Source: Hexactinellida sp. DTS-2022 (Eukaryota; Porifera; Hexactinellida). From it: a stretch of DNA of 64,000 nucleotides. The position numbers and the translations under genes were made by a program. A model generated the notes under the pieces. The model searched no databases. It was not told the DNA's origin and saw nothing but the letters and a program-made list of their open reading frames with translations. Location: NCBI GenBank assembly GCA_028753945.1, contig JAPNXP010000005.1, positions 1,612,001-1,676,000 of the forward strand, written 5' to 3'. Position 1 is the first letter of the stretch. The number at the start of each line of letters is the position of its first letter. Positions 1 through 48,521 of the stretch are shown piece by piece.

Positions 1-1
1 A

Positions 2-325
2 GCATTCGGTAACAAAAACATGATTGGTGTTGTATTGGAAAAAAAAGATAACATATACTCTGTTAGCACGAAGTATGGAATACTAGATAACAAATATACA
101 GCAAATCAATTCGATATATGTAAATCTTAATTTTTGAATCAAGACAGTGTCCCGGCTAACCAGATATCTCAAAGAACGGCAATGCTTAACGCTTCTCAAG
201 GTGTCACTTACTCTTGGAAATGTAAGAACTGTTCAACCTTTCGGTGTCCTTGTCGTAGGGCTTTGGTAAATTGCCACTCAAGATGCCATAAGGGCAAAAC
301 TTGTTTCAAAAAACTTAATAATTAA
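2..325 (+). pseudogene. C-terminal remnant of a GIN/KRBA2-type integrase
   Basis: One frame, cut by the window edge and by a TAA at 127-129. The first part (MIGVVLEKKDNIYSVSTKYG) and the Cys-rich end (CKNCSTFRCPCRR, then CHSRCHKGKTC) match the tail of KRBA2-like retrovirus-type integrases that are common in invertebrate genomes. It is transposon debris, not a host gene. Confidence 0.65.
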
Positions 326-521
326 TATCTCATTAATTAGGCTTTCCTATGTAACAACGGACAATTTGATAAATATAACGGGATGAGAAACCCCACTGTC
401 GAACTATGAGACTGTAACCACTTCATCGGATCACTCAATACTGTATTCTACCTCTGCACTCTTCTGACTAAAAAAATCTACCTAGAAGTTAGCTTCCAAC
501 CGGTATTATTCGTAAACAAGG

Positions 522-2460
522 ATAGCTGATGCAAATGCATGAGCTGAATCGGATCGAGTCGTCGCATCCTCATCCCCTGTACTTCTCTTGTAGTATCTTT
601 GGAAGGTTTGAGTGTTGGACCAGTCGGCCACTTTCAATATTGTGTCAGTTGGTATCCCGGCTATAGCGGCTCTAGAGGTGGATGCTGATCTCGTGGAATG
701 TGCCTTGAATACGCTAGTATCGATTCCTGCAAAACTAAGGGCCTCCTTTATCCACCTCCCCACCGTGGTTGGGATATAGGTTTGTGAGGTTTGACTACAG
801 CAATTAGAAGGGTGCTGTTTTTCGCTAATCCTTCTGTTCGAAACAGATACAAGTTAAGTGTGGTAACGGCACAAATGCTAGGATTGTCTCGGAATGCATG
901 AATGTATACCGTTTCATTGATTTTTGCTTCCACGTTTTGGTTCGAGATATGTGGCTGATATTTCTATCTGCATATATCTCCATGTGAGAGCTGTCCAAAG
1001 CAGTTAGCTCTGAGCATCAGGAAGCTGTCGTTAGGGAAAGTAGTGTAACCGTTTTTTGGGATAGGTTTTTAAGGGTAGAGCATGGTAGATGTTCCAGGTA
1101 ATCGAGTAGTAAACGTACGTCCCATGTATTAGTATATCGAAGTTTTTTGGGTGCAATATTGTTCATTCCCTTGAGCAGGCGTGATATTAATGTATATTTG
1201 CCTATTTGTGAACCCTGTGTAACTTCTAGTATTGTTGCATAGCAAAACGGAAGGTAGATGTCCAACTAGTGGAATTCTCCGCCTCAAATGAGGTCATAGG
1301 AAACGATAATAAGTCGTTAAGTCTGGGTTCAGCTGGTCGGTACTATTTTGTAAGCACCACTGTTCCCATTTGGCCCAGACTGAGCCATAGGATTCAGAGT
1401 TGCCGTGGGTATGGGAATCCCCATACCCATGGGAATGGGATGGGAATGGGAATCAGATTTTCTCCTGTGGGGATCCCCATGGGGATCCCCATAGGAATCC
1501 TGTGGGAATCCCCATAGGAATCTTGTGGGAATCCCCATGGGATATTCGAATATGGTTTCATTAGGTCATCCTTAATTAATATAGGCATTACTATTGATAC
1601 GAATCTCCTCTAGTAATTAAATTCGTTCTTATGTATATATTATACTCCCCTATTCAGTTTGAATAACCCATGAGGATTCCTTATGGGGATTCCCACAGGA
1701 TTCCTATGGGGATTCCCATGGGGATTCCCACAGGATTCCTATGGGAATGGGAACGGAAATTCCATTCCCACGGCAACCCTGATAGGATTTCAAGGTAGCG
1801 GAGCTCCAGCTTTTGCAAATGATCTCAGTTGCATGTTCAGGGATCCCCCTCGCTATTAGCAAGTTCCTGATATAACGCAGGCCAGTAGAGTCATTCTTTT
1901 GCTGACTACTAAGGGGTAGTGGTTGCCTGCTGGGTCTGCTAGCAGGTTGTGTATCTGAGGCAGAATCACGGGGGTTGTATCATGGCTTTCAGAAGGGCAG
2001 GCCACCATGGTTTGGATGGCCACTGGGGCACAATCAGTATGGCTTTCTTGACACGTTCTATCTTGATCTTTGTCAGCACTCTGCCGATCAGGGTCACAGG
2101 GGGGAATATGTAAGGGCATTCCAAGTGTTCCCAACTCTGTGTGAACGTGTTTATGGCCACTGCCTCTGGGTCTGGCTTCCAGCTCATAAACTTGGGTAAC
2201 TGGGCGTTGAGCCGTGAGGCGAAGAGGTCTATTGAGAGAGACAGGTTCCCATTTCTCATGGTCTGATTGAATACAGAAGGGGAGAGTCTACAATCGCTCC
2301 AGTCTCGATTCAGTTGTCTCGACAACTTGTCCACAGTTATGTTCTGCTTCCCAGGTAGATGTTCCGCCGTGAGCAAGATGTTGTTCGTCAAGCAGTGTTT
2401 GTGTATCTCTAGTGATATGGTACATAGGCTCCGTGAGTGAGTACCCCTAGTTTGTTGATA
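522..2460 (-). pseudogene. DIRS-type retrotransposon fragment: RNase H end and tyrosine recombinase
   Basis: Reading right to left: an RNase H-like portion (GTHSRSLC, AEHLPGKQNITVDKLSR, then SIDLFASRLNAQLPKFMSW) typical of DIRS polyproteins; then, in other frames, tyrosine recombinase pieces (IGKYTLISRLLKGM; VFKAHSTRSASTSRA with the H-x-x-R; ADWSNTQTFQRYYKR with the candidate nucleophile Tyr). At least three frame changes and a 387-bp hAT MITE break it. The Gag, RT and terminal repeats are missing. Confidence 0.85.
1395..1781. mobile_element. hAT-like MITE with GGGAATCC word array
   Basis: 387 bp, ends CAGAGTTGCCGTGGG and CCCACGGCAACCCTG, flanked by perfect 8-bp duplications ATAGGATT (1387-1394 and 1782-1789). 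The interior is mostly the words ATGGGAATCCCC and its complement. It splits the DIRS fragment. Confidence 0.92.
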
Positions 2461-2514
2461 AAACGTATTACTATGGAAAATTGTAGAAAGAGGTGACATC
2501 CTCTAACATTTCCA

Positions 2515-2584
2515 GCGGCCGCGGCAGTTAAATTGAGGTGCTTAGCACCGATCCGTCGCAAAGCAAACGAGACCGAAGGGCTCG
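2515..2584 (+). repeat. GC-rich hairpin cassette, copy 1
   Basis: Row of small stems: GGTGC-tta-GCACC, a decayed CGTCGC stem, and GAGACCGAAGGGCTC at the end. It is the 3' end of the Helitron-like element. Confidence 0.7.
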
Positions 2585-3073
2585 TATATATAGTATATAA
2601 GTAAACCTCCCAAAGATATTAGTAGTTATTAGTATCAATATGAGATATTACTTTAAAATACATACAGTAGTATATTAAGGACACCCTCCGAGAAACGTCA
2701 CAAAATTATTCTCCCGATGATGCAGTGTCTCGGAGGTCTGTTGCGTCTGATTCTTATTACCGTCTGAATTTTACTTCTTACTATTACTGGACCATGGATA
2801 TTACACTACCGTCTGATTCTTACTCCCCTTAGGCTCATGCACTAGTCTTGGGTTCTAAATACCGTATACACGTCTAAATTCATATGGTATATAATAAGTT
2901 TGTATCGCAAATATACTGGCTAATTTCGAAATGATATCTGAAGAATACGATCAGATTACACTATTCTATCTTCGAATGTGTATCCCACACACTTTACCAA
3001 CAAGCATGCGAAGAAGAATTTCCGCGTGAAAGCTTGTCAATTTGAGCACGGAGACAAAGGGAAACTTTTTAAG

Positions 3074-3405
3074 GTAAGGCCATATAAAATATTAACTTCT
3101 TTATCATCCCCATCCGTCCCAATTTTCACTCTCCGTCTGGATATATTTTATAATTATCTTATGAACACAAACGTATAAAATATTAGCTATAAACTTGTGT
3201 AAAGTACTCCTAATGTATGATTTTACCAATCAATTTAGAGCATTACTTTAATTATTTAGTGAATTTCTAATTAAAATTAAATATTTATATTTATTGTTTG
3301 GTATAGGATAATGTTATTTGCATATTAAATGGAATAAATAAAAATCCCGTCCGCATTTTCTGAAAACATCCTGATGATAAACAATTAAATTATTTAACCT
3401 GGCCT
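3074..3405 (+). repeat. Dispersed repeat inside the first Ginger intron
   Basis: About 330 bp from GTAAGGCCATATAAAAT to ACCTGGCC, clearly related to 30064-30410 (shared words TTATCATCCCC, ATAAACTT, GATAATGTTATTT). Function unknown; it occupies most of the intron 3074-3480. Confidence 0.7.
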
Positions 3406-3720
3406 AGATTTAGTTATTTATACTTTGTAGTAATCATTATTGGCATCGACAATAATTAATTTGGGTTTCTTATTTAATAGGACAATATAGAAGTTTTGCG
3501 AGCAGACGATCATGAAGAAGTCCTGAAGCTGTACCATGATAGCAGGGCGCATCTTGGCATCAACTCCACGATAAACTTGATAAAACAAAATTACTTTTGG
3601 TCAGGATTGAATAAGGATGTTACTCATCATGTAAAATTGATTCACTTTACTTTTTGAAAGATTAATAATTATACTTTTTGGGTGAAATTGTATTGTTCAA
3701 TATTTTCTACATAAAAATAT

Positions 3721-4078
3721 CTAAGTTGTTTAATACGTCTTTTATTGTCTACGTATTACGTATAATACGTATAATGTAATACGTATTATACGTATACCTT
3801 ACTTATAATATCGAGCTCATGGAATTTGATTTGAATAACTTTTGGTTTAATCGTTATTCTTTTATTGTTAATCGACTCGTAGTATAGTTTGTATAGTACA
3901 AATATGATTATTTGTTAGATGTTGTTTTACAACAAGAATTAAAATATTCTATTGAATTTACTTCAAAGATATCCCTGGTTGATCATAGATTTAACGTATA
4001 ATACGTACTGGTGGATAGCGTATCACGTATAATACGTATAATACGTATTATACGCAATACTCGTATTAAACAACTTAG
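3721..4078. mobile_element. hAT-like MITE with TAATACGTAT word array
   Basis: 358 bp, ends CTAAGTTGTTTAATACG and its exact complement, perfect 8-bp duplication AAAAATAT (3713-3720 and 4079-4086). The interior has clusters of ACGTATAATACGTAT. It lies in the second Ginger intron. Confidence 0.9.
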
Positions 4079-4119
4079 AAAAATATGCTTTTAGTGCAAT
4101 AGCATTAAATTAATAAAAA

Positions 4120-4440
4120 ACTAAATCTGAAGTGTGAGTAAACAAAGGAAATTGCACCCCAATTATGCCAGAAACTAAGGCAAATTGGAGAATTGCCAAA
4201 AGGTGTAGAATTAATTCTCTATGCATATCTGTCAATTTTATAAAGATAGCTTTAAATAAAATATTAATGCGCTATAATTTATAGTTTAAATATGAGTTAA
4301 CAGTTTTTCATGAAAAATCGTAACCCAGGTGCAAATTTCACGTTCACTCTCCACTTTACATGCCAATTTCCAGGCCTTAAGTTCAGCATTAGTTCTGTTA
4401 AATCTCTTTCTGGAACCTACTTATGCCCTTATTAAACCTT
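4120..4440 (+). repeat. Partial copy of the right-hand 1.2-kb repeat family
   Basis: Contains GAAGTGTGAGTAAACAAAGG, then AAAAGGTGTAGAATT and CCCAGGTGCAAAT in the same order as in the 57.6-64 kb array. It lies in the Ginger intron 3631-4722. Confidence 0.6.
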
Positions 4441-6351
4441 TATGTAAGCTAAACTGAATTACAATACATCAAAGAAATAATTATTGTGATTATTTTTCCA
4501 AATTCCAAGTACGAAATCATACTTAATTTAGACTTTCAACAGGAAACGATATAAACGGAACCAATTTTCTAGTTTTGCCTAATTATTGTTGTCAAATCAT
4601 TCTCTTGTTATTGAAACTAATTTAGAATTCTGACAATTTACTGGTAATATCAAGGTTCAGTTGTGAATTTAGAATAGAAATAAATATCCTGTATACATTC
4701 TTTACTATATATTTTCCTTGAGGTAAAAACTTGTCATGTTTGCCAAATGACTTCTGCGTTGCCTCTTCAACCACAAAAAAAGCTGCAACCAATTGCACCT
4801 CCAGATCAACCTTGGAAACACATTGACGTCGATCTTATCTGTAGGTTATAAACACATCCTAGTCACAACCTGCTACCTCTCTAAATTCTGTGCTGCCCGC
4901 CCATTAAAAACAAAGACAAGCAAGGATGTCTTAGTTGAACTTGAGAACACCTATCTCACTTTGGGCGTTCCTAGGATTATCCAACATGATCAAGGGCCAG
5001 AATTTGTAAGCAAGGTGTGTTCAAATAAAATGCATAGATTAGTTAAATGTTCAGTTCCTATATTCACAATAATGTAATCGTTTAGGAATTTCAGAGGTTC
5101 CATGAGCGATTGGAAGTGGATAATCGAAAAACTGCTCCTTATCATCCACAGAGTAATGGACAAGTGGATCTCATAACAAAATCCTGAAAACGTGAGTTAT
5201 ACTACATTAAATACTTGTATAGGTTGCATTCATTAGTAAAAACGGTTATCAAAGCTTTCGTATAATAGGAAACTCAACAAGATGATGATGGAATCGGGTG
5301 TAGAATGGCCGAGCAAACTGCAAGCAGCAGTAATCGCTGCGAACACTGGTTGGAAAAGATCAATACAATTCACACCATTTTTCATTATGTATGGCAGAGA
5401 GGCTAACTGTGCTCACCTACTCGGGAATTACAACAGCTCTTCGTTTGATGAAGAAGATCTAGAGCCAGTAATATCAAACTCAGGAGTATCTTCTGGCATC
5501 ACAACGGAACCTGATCATCCAGATGATTGGATCAAAAATCTAGAAGACAGCCGTTCGAACACGAGAGCACAAGCTCAAGATAATATTCGTAATGAGCAAA
5601 TGCTACAAAAACATGTCTTCGATAAGAAGGTTAGAAACAACAGGTATTTCCTTATGTAATACAAAAGCGCTCATTTTAATCAAAAATAATTTAATAAATA
5701 AAATATCTCTAGTTCGAAAATACAGGAAGGTGATGAGATTATTTTTCGTAATATATGCGAAAAGCAAAGAAAATGCCTGGAACTAAAAAGGAATCAAAGT
5801 ACCTAGGTCCCATGAAAGTGACTGAATTAACCGACAGTCATGCTTTGGTTCTCACAGATGATGGCGTCAAGACCAAAAAGGTTCCATTGCATATTTCCAA
5901 GTCATACGTCCCTAGATCAGAAGTAAAAAGAAAAAACCCTGACTCCTTGAACGATTTTCCAACAAAGAAGCACAAAGAGAATCCTGAGGTTATTACGATT
6001 TATATATTTAATTGACTAAATAATTATATAAACCTTCAATCATTTCATTATAGCCAGTAGATGTTTCGAAGTGGAAATTTGGAATATCCACAGAATCTAT
6101 AATTAAAGTATTAGAGGAGTTCAAGGTATTACTACAAGTAGTTATTTATTAAAACCCTCGGATGCATAGGGTTATATAAGAGGTAGTATAAGTTGAAAAA
6201 TCCCATTTTCACATTCAGTTTAATTCAAGGTGAATTAACTTCCGGTTTTACTTTAGCATTCCTTGGCATTGGAGGGTTTAACAATAATTGAAATTCCTAA
6301 GTTAAATACGTTATGTAATATATTTTACAATCTAATAGCTGCAATTCTCAG

Positions 6352-7360
6352 CTCGCGTCAAGCTTGGAGAGTACGTCTCCGAATTACATGAGGACCTTGA
6401 TAAAAGCCAAAATATCAAAGGATTATATGTCCCAAATATTATCATCTATGAAGTTATGAAAGATTCCGATCCTGTAACCATTGTAAGTACTCAATACTAT
6501 TTCCATAACTCACTTATAAAAGAGTGACTTAACCTTTCTATTAGAAAACAAAGATTCTCTTCGATCTGTTGGAATTATTGAGTATTCTTTTTCCTGAGTG
6601 GGATGGAAGACGTGTCAGACGGTATGTATTCGAAGTTCTATATGGAGTTGTAAGTTACATGTTTCACTATACGCGTGTTCACATTATAATATATTAATTA
6701 ATAATTTATCTCATTTGGTTTAGGCAATGGGTTTCATAGAGCACCGACTTTTGGACCCTTTTTATTCACGCGATACCCTCAACCATTTAACTGCAATAGA
6801 CCCAACTATAACACCAATAACAGTTGAGTGGCAGTCTGGCAGAAGGAGAAATTCGATTTATTAGGAATTTCAATCCAGCAGCCAACTGAACAGCATTCAA
6901 CTCTTGCAGGACAGAAGTTGAAAAAGTACGAGCCTTGGATCTGTGAGGACATCGGTGCCGACGGCAACTGTCTCTTCAGATTTTTGTCAAAACTTATCTC
7001 TGGTAGCGAAGAATACTATGCCAAACTGCGGGGTGAGATGTCGGTACATGGTCTATGATGGGAAGGATACCATTGGATGGTACTTCAGAGAGGTACTATC
7101 AACAACTCCAGCTGACCACATCAGTAACAAATTCATGTATAAATCTGGATTTTGGGGTACTAACGCTGAACTGATGACTGCCTCAGCTTTGCTCCAAACA
7201 AACAGGCATCTATATTGCGAATGGTTTATATAAAACTCCAGATAGCATCATACGTGAAGTCCGCTGGTCACTTATAAGGCCTTCCAACAATAATACCAAA
7301 CATCATGCGATTTATATCGACAATTACGATAATAAGCATTTCAACCAGTTAGAAAGATGA
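6352..7360 (+). pseudogene. OTU-type cysteine protease part of the Ginger1-like element
   Basis: Exons about 6352-6482, 6545-6649, 6724-7360. The last exon has the OTU signature DIGADGNCLFRFLSKL (catalytic Asp/Cys region), a middle part with GTNAELMTASALLQTN, and an end IYIDNYDNKHFNQL giving the catalytic His. At least two single-base frame changes interrupt it, near 7035 and 7200. It probably belongs to the same polyprotein as the transposase upstream. Confidence 0.75.
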
Positions 7361-7721
7361 TAGGCAGTCTTACTCCAACCTTTTTGGAGCCGATACAACC
7401 TCCATAATCATTTGATACCTCAAGTTATATTCGAAAGCGCTCAAAGGCAAGGTACATCGCATATTGTGGGGACCTCTGCCCGAGGCTATTCAGGCAACGC
7501 AATCCCTATCATGGTGAGCCAGATAATGGAAACGCGACCTGCGACGGCACATCCCCAGTGGCGAATTATCAAGTAATTACCACCCAACCAACACTCCTTC
7601 ATCTAAAGTGTATTGCGGGGAAGGCAACGCAACTGACGAGTCCAAGCCGGGACGAAACACAAAGAATATCAGTTGAGTTGTAATTAATTAATTGTTTTAG
7701 TTCGTGAGTGTCTGTTTAAAT

Positions 7722-8108
7722 TAGGGCTGAAATGAATATTCGAATGTAACGAACGAACCTTTTTCTAAACGGACGAATATTAAAATATTCGTTTGTTTAG
7801 ATGGCTAAGCAATATATCAATTCAAGACTTTAAATAAAGTGGAAAATAGTTATTTGTTTACGTTACAATAGTTTAATCTTGGCGATAAAGTATTAGACAC
7901 AAGTTAGTTATTACAAAGGCTATTAGTTTAGGTATGTATATTTACGACCTCTCAAATCAAAACAACACAAGTCATGTTGTTATCGAAAAGTAGTTAACGA
8001 ATATCCATTTCAATCTAATATTCTTTGAAACGAATATTCGTTTGGAAACGAACGAATATTCGTTCAATCATTTCGAACGAATAATTCGATATAATTGTTT
8101 CAGCCCTA
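7722..8108. mobile_element. hAT-like MITE, GAATATTCG family, copy 1
   Basis: 387 bp, ends TAGGGCTGAAAT and GTTTCAGCCCTA, perfect 8-bp duplication GTTTAAAT (7714-7721 and 8109-8116). The interior is rich in GAATATTCG and AACGAACG. It sits in the non-coding right part of the Ginger element. Confidence 0.92.
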
Positions 8109-8650
8109 GTTTAAATAAAGTCGACTCCGCTTAATTGGGTAAATATGATCCGAGGATAGTTGACCCAATTCAGCAGAATCGGCAGATGTATGTGTTTTGT
8201 CTGAGCTGTGTCTGGTTTATATAGTTTAGTATTATAATTACAATAGTTACGCTTTTATTTAGTTTGCGGTTGGGTTTAGTAATCAAAATTTATTTTAATC
8301 TAATCGGATCGTGTTAACAGTAGACATGTTCAGACCGTTGGGATAGTAAGATGCTAGATGCCTAGATCAGAAACAAATATTATCTAAATAATAGAACTGA
8401 TAAATAAACAGGTCTAAAGCTAAATGACAAAAAGGTATAGAAATATAAATTAAAATGAAGAAAAATTAGTTATTGAGAATAATTAATGTTTATCTGTTTT
8501 ATATACTTTGCTCCTTATGGTAACTATAATGGGTTTCAACAAATAAGAATTGTAAAAGGGAGAAAGAATCAGACGGTAGTGTAATATCCATGGTCCATTA
8601 ATAGTAAGAAGTAAGACTCAGACGGTAGTAAGAATCAGACGCAACAGGTC

Positions 8651-9337
8651 TACCTGTATACTACAAAATCCCAAGTGGGCCTGAGCTGTATTAAATGGGG
8701 CTTTGCCTCGCCAACAGTCACTATCAGCGTATAGTAGTAGGCTTATGAAATATATTATTGGATTGCAATTACAAAATGGAGAAGATGGCTGTTTATGTAA
8801 ACCGTTTATTTAACCAGGAATTGGCTAGCGACCTATTCATTTTAAAAGAAAAATATAATGAACATCAGGAGAATACAATCTCTATATATTTTCAATTTAT
8901 ATTTCGAAGAATAAAAGAGTCACTGGACCAGAACACAAATTTCGATATAACTGAGGAACAAAGACAAAATTGAGAAATCGGGGCCGGGTTGGAATGCACA
9001 TCTCCAGGAAATTATCATCTCCTGTCCAAATTTGAAATCTACATCACAAATGGACTAGCCTGGTTGTTCTATACGGCAGGCCGGAATTCCGACAGGACGA
9101 TTTTAGAACTGTGCGTCTTATAGAATAAAAATATAGTTGACTCTCTCTACTACGACGTATAAAGTTTTACTAGACAGATGCGGGTTGGAATCGAAAGATT
9201 TCCATAAAAAATGAGAATTGCAAGGGTAGAGTAATGGATGGCAAAAAAGTGTGCGAGCAGTATCTGCAATAAATAACATAAAACCAAACTTTTGGACTAG
9301 AACTGTCTCATTAATATTAGCTTGTATATATTCTTAC
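8651..9337. other. Myosin intron sequence, nothing recognised
   Basis: Between the Ginger right end and exon 26. A 71-codon ORF (8758-8973, plus) has no recognisable motif. No coiled-coil coding sequence is seen on the minus strand. Confidence 0.5.
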
Positions 9338-46353
<37,016 letters not shown>

Positions 46354-46554
46354 TCTCAGTCGTGACCAATAGGTAGGCGAATAATTAAAACTGCTAACTA
46401 GTATTTGTGAAACATTAATACATATAATCTGATATACAAGGATCTCCAACGGAGCAGAATTCATCTCATTGTTAGTGGGAAAATAATAGTAATAATAGTA
46501 ATAATAATAAAATAATAATAATATCTAAGTATAGCTTTGTATAATTCTTTGAGT

Positions 46555-46713
46555 CAGTCAACTCTCGTTATAACGAAGTGCTTGGGACCTGTAAATTCAT
46601 TCGTTTTATCCGGATATTCGTTATAAGCGGATGAAAATTAATGCGTTTAGTGCAGTGGGGGAAAATCTCCATTTCGTTAAAAGAGGGTATTTCGTTATAA
46701 CGGGAGTTCACTG
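46555..46713. mobile_element. Pogo-like MITE (CAGTCAACTCTCGTTATAAC), copy 2
   Basis: CAGTCAACTCTCGTTATAAC to AACGGGAGTTCACTG followed by TA. It lies just upstream of the myosin start codon region. Confidence 0.8.
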
Positions 46714-47658
46714 TACATACAGTCTTGCAATAATTTGGAGAAGCGCCTCAAAACTAATGCGTCAGAAAACCTCTGAAATACGAAGAACATGCATGTTGTA
46801 TAAGACTATTCAGAGTGATGCGATCAACAATTGCGAATATTCTAGGTAAGATACAGTATAGGACAAAACCAATCGGATGCATGTCACAAGTCATTTTGCC
46901 ATCTATATAGGAGTTAGAAAATGTTATTATTTTTCTCTCCATCATTTATATAAAAGGTGTGGATTCAATCAAACAATCAATCAAAAGATTTGTGAGAAAA
47001 AATATTGTGTCATATGTAGTTTGTAATACACATACTTGGAGAATAGTAAATAAACTCGGAATGTATGATACAATTTTCCATTATAAAGGTATACCTTTGG
47101 ATGTAATTTATGAAATAGGGAATTGGAAGCAGCCAAAAAGGAACCGATCGAGAAATCCTAAGTTATCCGAAAGCCTAGCAAATGTCAATTAGAAGCAACA
47201 AATGCTCTAGACATCTAGCCTGTTAGAATCTCTATTTATTGAGACGAGTAACAAGATAGTGAGGTGACCAGTAATACAATTGAAAAGAAATATTAACTAC
47301 TTACATAATAATTACCACCAAGGATATATGGAATTAAGTCCCAAACATCAATTTGTAGTGAGGCAGCAGTAGGAGGTTACATTTATGTTAATACGTAACT
47401 GGGGCAGATTTAAAATGAAAATTAAAAAATTTTGAAGAAACATAATACAATACATATTTTATACAGTGATAAAATTTTTGTGTCCACTGAAGCGAAAGTG
47501 TAAAAGCTAAATCCCAATTAATTCCTACGTAACGTCATAATCTCATAAATAGTTATTCGCCTGTCTCATTTTATGTTGTCTTGTAAACCAAATTGTGGGC
47601 GAATCGGATAAAAACTTATTATTCTCAAAATGTATATTCTGACGTCATGTTCCCGTTA
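46714..47658. other. Intergenic stretch between myosin start and HPS4
   Basis: Presumed myosin promoter and 5' UTR exon region. A 77-codon ORF (46959-47192, plus) has no recognisable motif. I see no clear TATA box or repeat. Confidence 0.4.
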
Positions 47659-48323
47659 CAGTACACCCTCGCTAATCCGAACAGGTGTTCCGATTCAAAA
47701 ATCTTCTGTTCCGATTAGTGAATCGTTCGGATCATAGGCGCCGAAAGTGGGGGGGGGGTCAGGGAGGGTGTCACCCCCCCTGGCCGAGGAGAAGTCAGGG
47801 AAGAAAAATGGAAAATTATTGATACCATAATGAGTTTGTATAAATCTCAGTTGATGATGTATATGTCATGGGTGAACTTAAAATTTGAGTGAAATTAAAA
47901 TTCACTCAAATTTTAAGTTCACCCATGACATATATATCTATACAATTATGCCCATCCAACATTGATTTTATCCCCATACGCATTTTTTTTTGAACTTTCA
48001 CATTTGAATATTACGTCACACCCCCCCCCCCCCCCTAGCGTTTGAGAGTTTCGGCGCCCATGGTTCGGATTAGTGAAGTAATGCATTTTCTATGGGCATC
48101 TATAGCTGAGAATCTCGATAATCCGAACCAAACATGTCAAACCTTGTTAATCCGCACTAAACATCTAGTGTACACCATAAAATACTTGCCTGAGACTTAT
48201 TCTTTATACTTCCATTGCAATTTACGATTTTTTCCAACATTTATTGGAAGAATATTTTGGTTTCTCCTGTTCGGATTAGCGAGGGTTCGGATTAGCGGGG
48301 TTCGGATTAGCGAGGGTGTACTG
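47659..48323. mobile_element. Pogo-like MITE (CAGTACACCCTCGCTAATCC), copy 2, with nested hAT
   Basis: Same ends as 35462-35774, TA flanks, split by the hAT MITE 47733-48062. Confidence 0.87.
47733..48062. mobile_element. hAT-like MITE (CATAGGCGCCGAAA), copy 1
   Basis: 330 bp, CATAGGCGCCGAAA to TTTCGGCGCCCATG, perfect duplication GTTCGGAT (47725-47732 and 48063-48070). Contains an internal palindrome at 47871-47933. Confidence 0.93.
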
Positions 48324-48402
48324 TATTTCGTTTAGAAAACCAATTTCTTACTTTGATACGTATAATAGTTGAGAGCTCTATAATTCAGGTTAGTCATCAT
48401 AA

Positions 48403-48412
48403 TTTATTTATT
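48403..48412 (-). promoter_or_regulatory. Candidate polyadenylation signals of HPS4
   Basis: Two overlapping AATAAA hexamers on the minus strand, 110-119 bp past the HPS4 stop, a usual distance for a short 3' UTR. Confidence 0.5.
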
Positions 48413-48521
48413 CCAAAATTAATTAATTAACATGGATCGTGACGCATGGATATACAAAATATAAATATAAATTAATATTGTATCCACTGCAAATTATTAA
48501 ATACATCTCAATCGAAAATAT

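Larger units (their letters stand above)
470..2584 (+). mobile_element. Helitron-like element, 5'-truncated, carrying a DIRS fragment
   Basis: The ends match the element at 51044-52214. The start carries the core-repeat words AGAAGTTAGCTTCCAA and TTATTCGTAAACAAG (to 521). From about 2460 the sequence resumes with ACTATGGAAA, then GTAGAAAG, and ends with the GC-rich hairpin cassette closing GGGCTCG at 2584. In the reference copy these two parts are contiguous, so about 1.94 kb was inserted or captured here. Confidence 0.7.
2978..6125 (+). pseudogene. Ginger1-like integrase/transposase, multi-exon, frameshifted
   Basis: Exons inferred from GT-AG and domain continuity: to 3073; 3481-3630; 4723-5014; 5086-5191; 5269-5643; 5726-5988; 6054-6125. 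Seen in order: H2C2 zinc region (HDSRAHLG in one exon, CHVCQ across the next intron); first acidic site HIDVDLI; second HDQGPEF; YHPQSNGQV where the third acidic residue should follow; TPFFIMYGREAN; a C-terminal SH3/GPY-like piece (KYLGPMKVTELTDSHALVL). Frame breaks lie after HIDVDLI, right at the third acidic site, and in the 5726 exon. The fold is the retroviral-integrase type shared by Ginger and GIN elements. Confidence 0.75.
2739..8646 (+). mobile_element. Ginger1-like DNA transposon, 5.9 kb
   Basis: Bounded by TGTTGCGTCTGATTC and its complement, with inverted similarity continuing for roughly 90 bp (includes GGACCATGGATATTACAC on both arms). It is flanked by a perfect 4-bp duplication GGTC (2735-2738 and 8647-8650). 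Inside are an integrase-type transposase with spliceosomal introns and an OTU-type cysteine protease domain. Ginger1 elements are known to combine these domains with 4-bp duplications. It is inserted in the myosin intron after exon 26, on the opposite strand. Several frameshifts make this copy inactive. Confidence 0.85.

Noticed and set aside
1269-1588. Gly/Pro/Met-rich ORFs in both strands
   Set aside because: Produced by the GGGAATCC word array of a hAT MITE.
2978-7360. Reading the Ginger1-like region as an LTR retrotransposon or a captured host OTU gene
   Set aside because: No reverse transcriptase, RNase H or long terminal direct repeats are seen between the inverted ends, and a 4-bp duplication flanks inverted rather than direct repeats.
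9330-9337. TAA just after exon 26 as the end of the myosin protein
   Set aside because: It overlaps a good donor GTAAGA, and a stop there would delete the conserved assembly-competent tail; kept only as an alternative.
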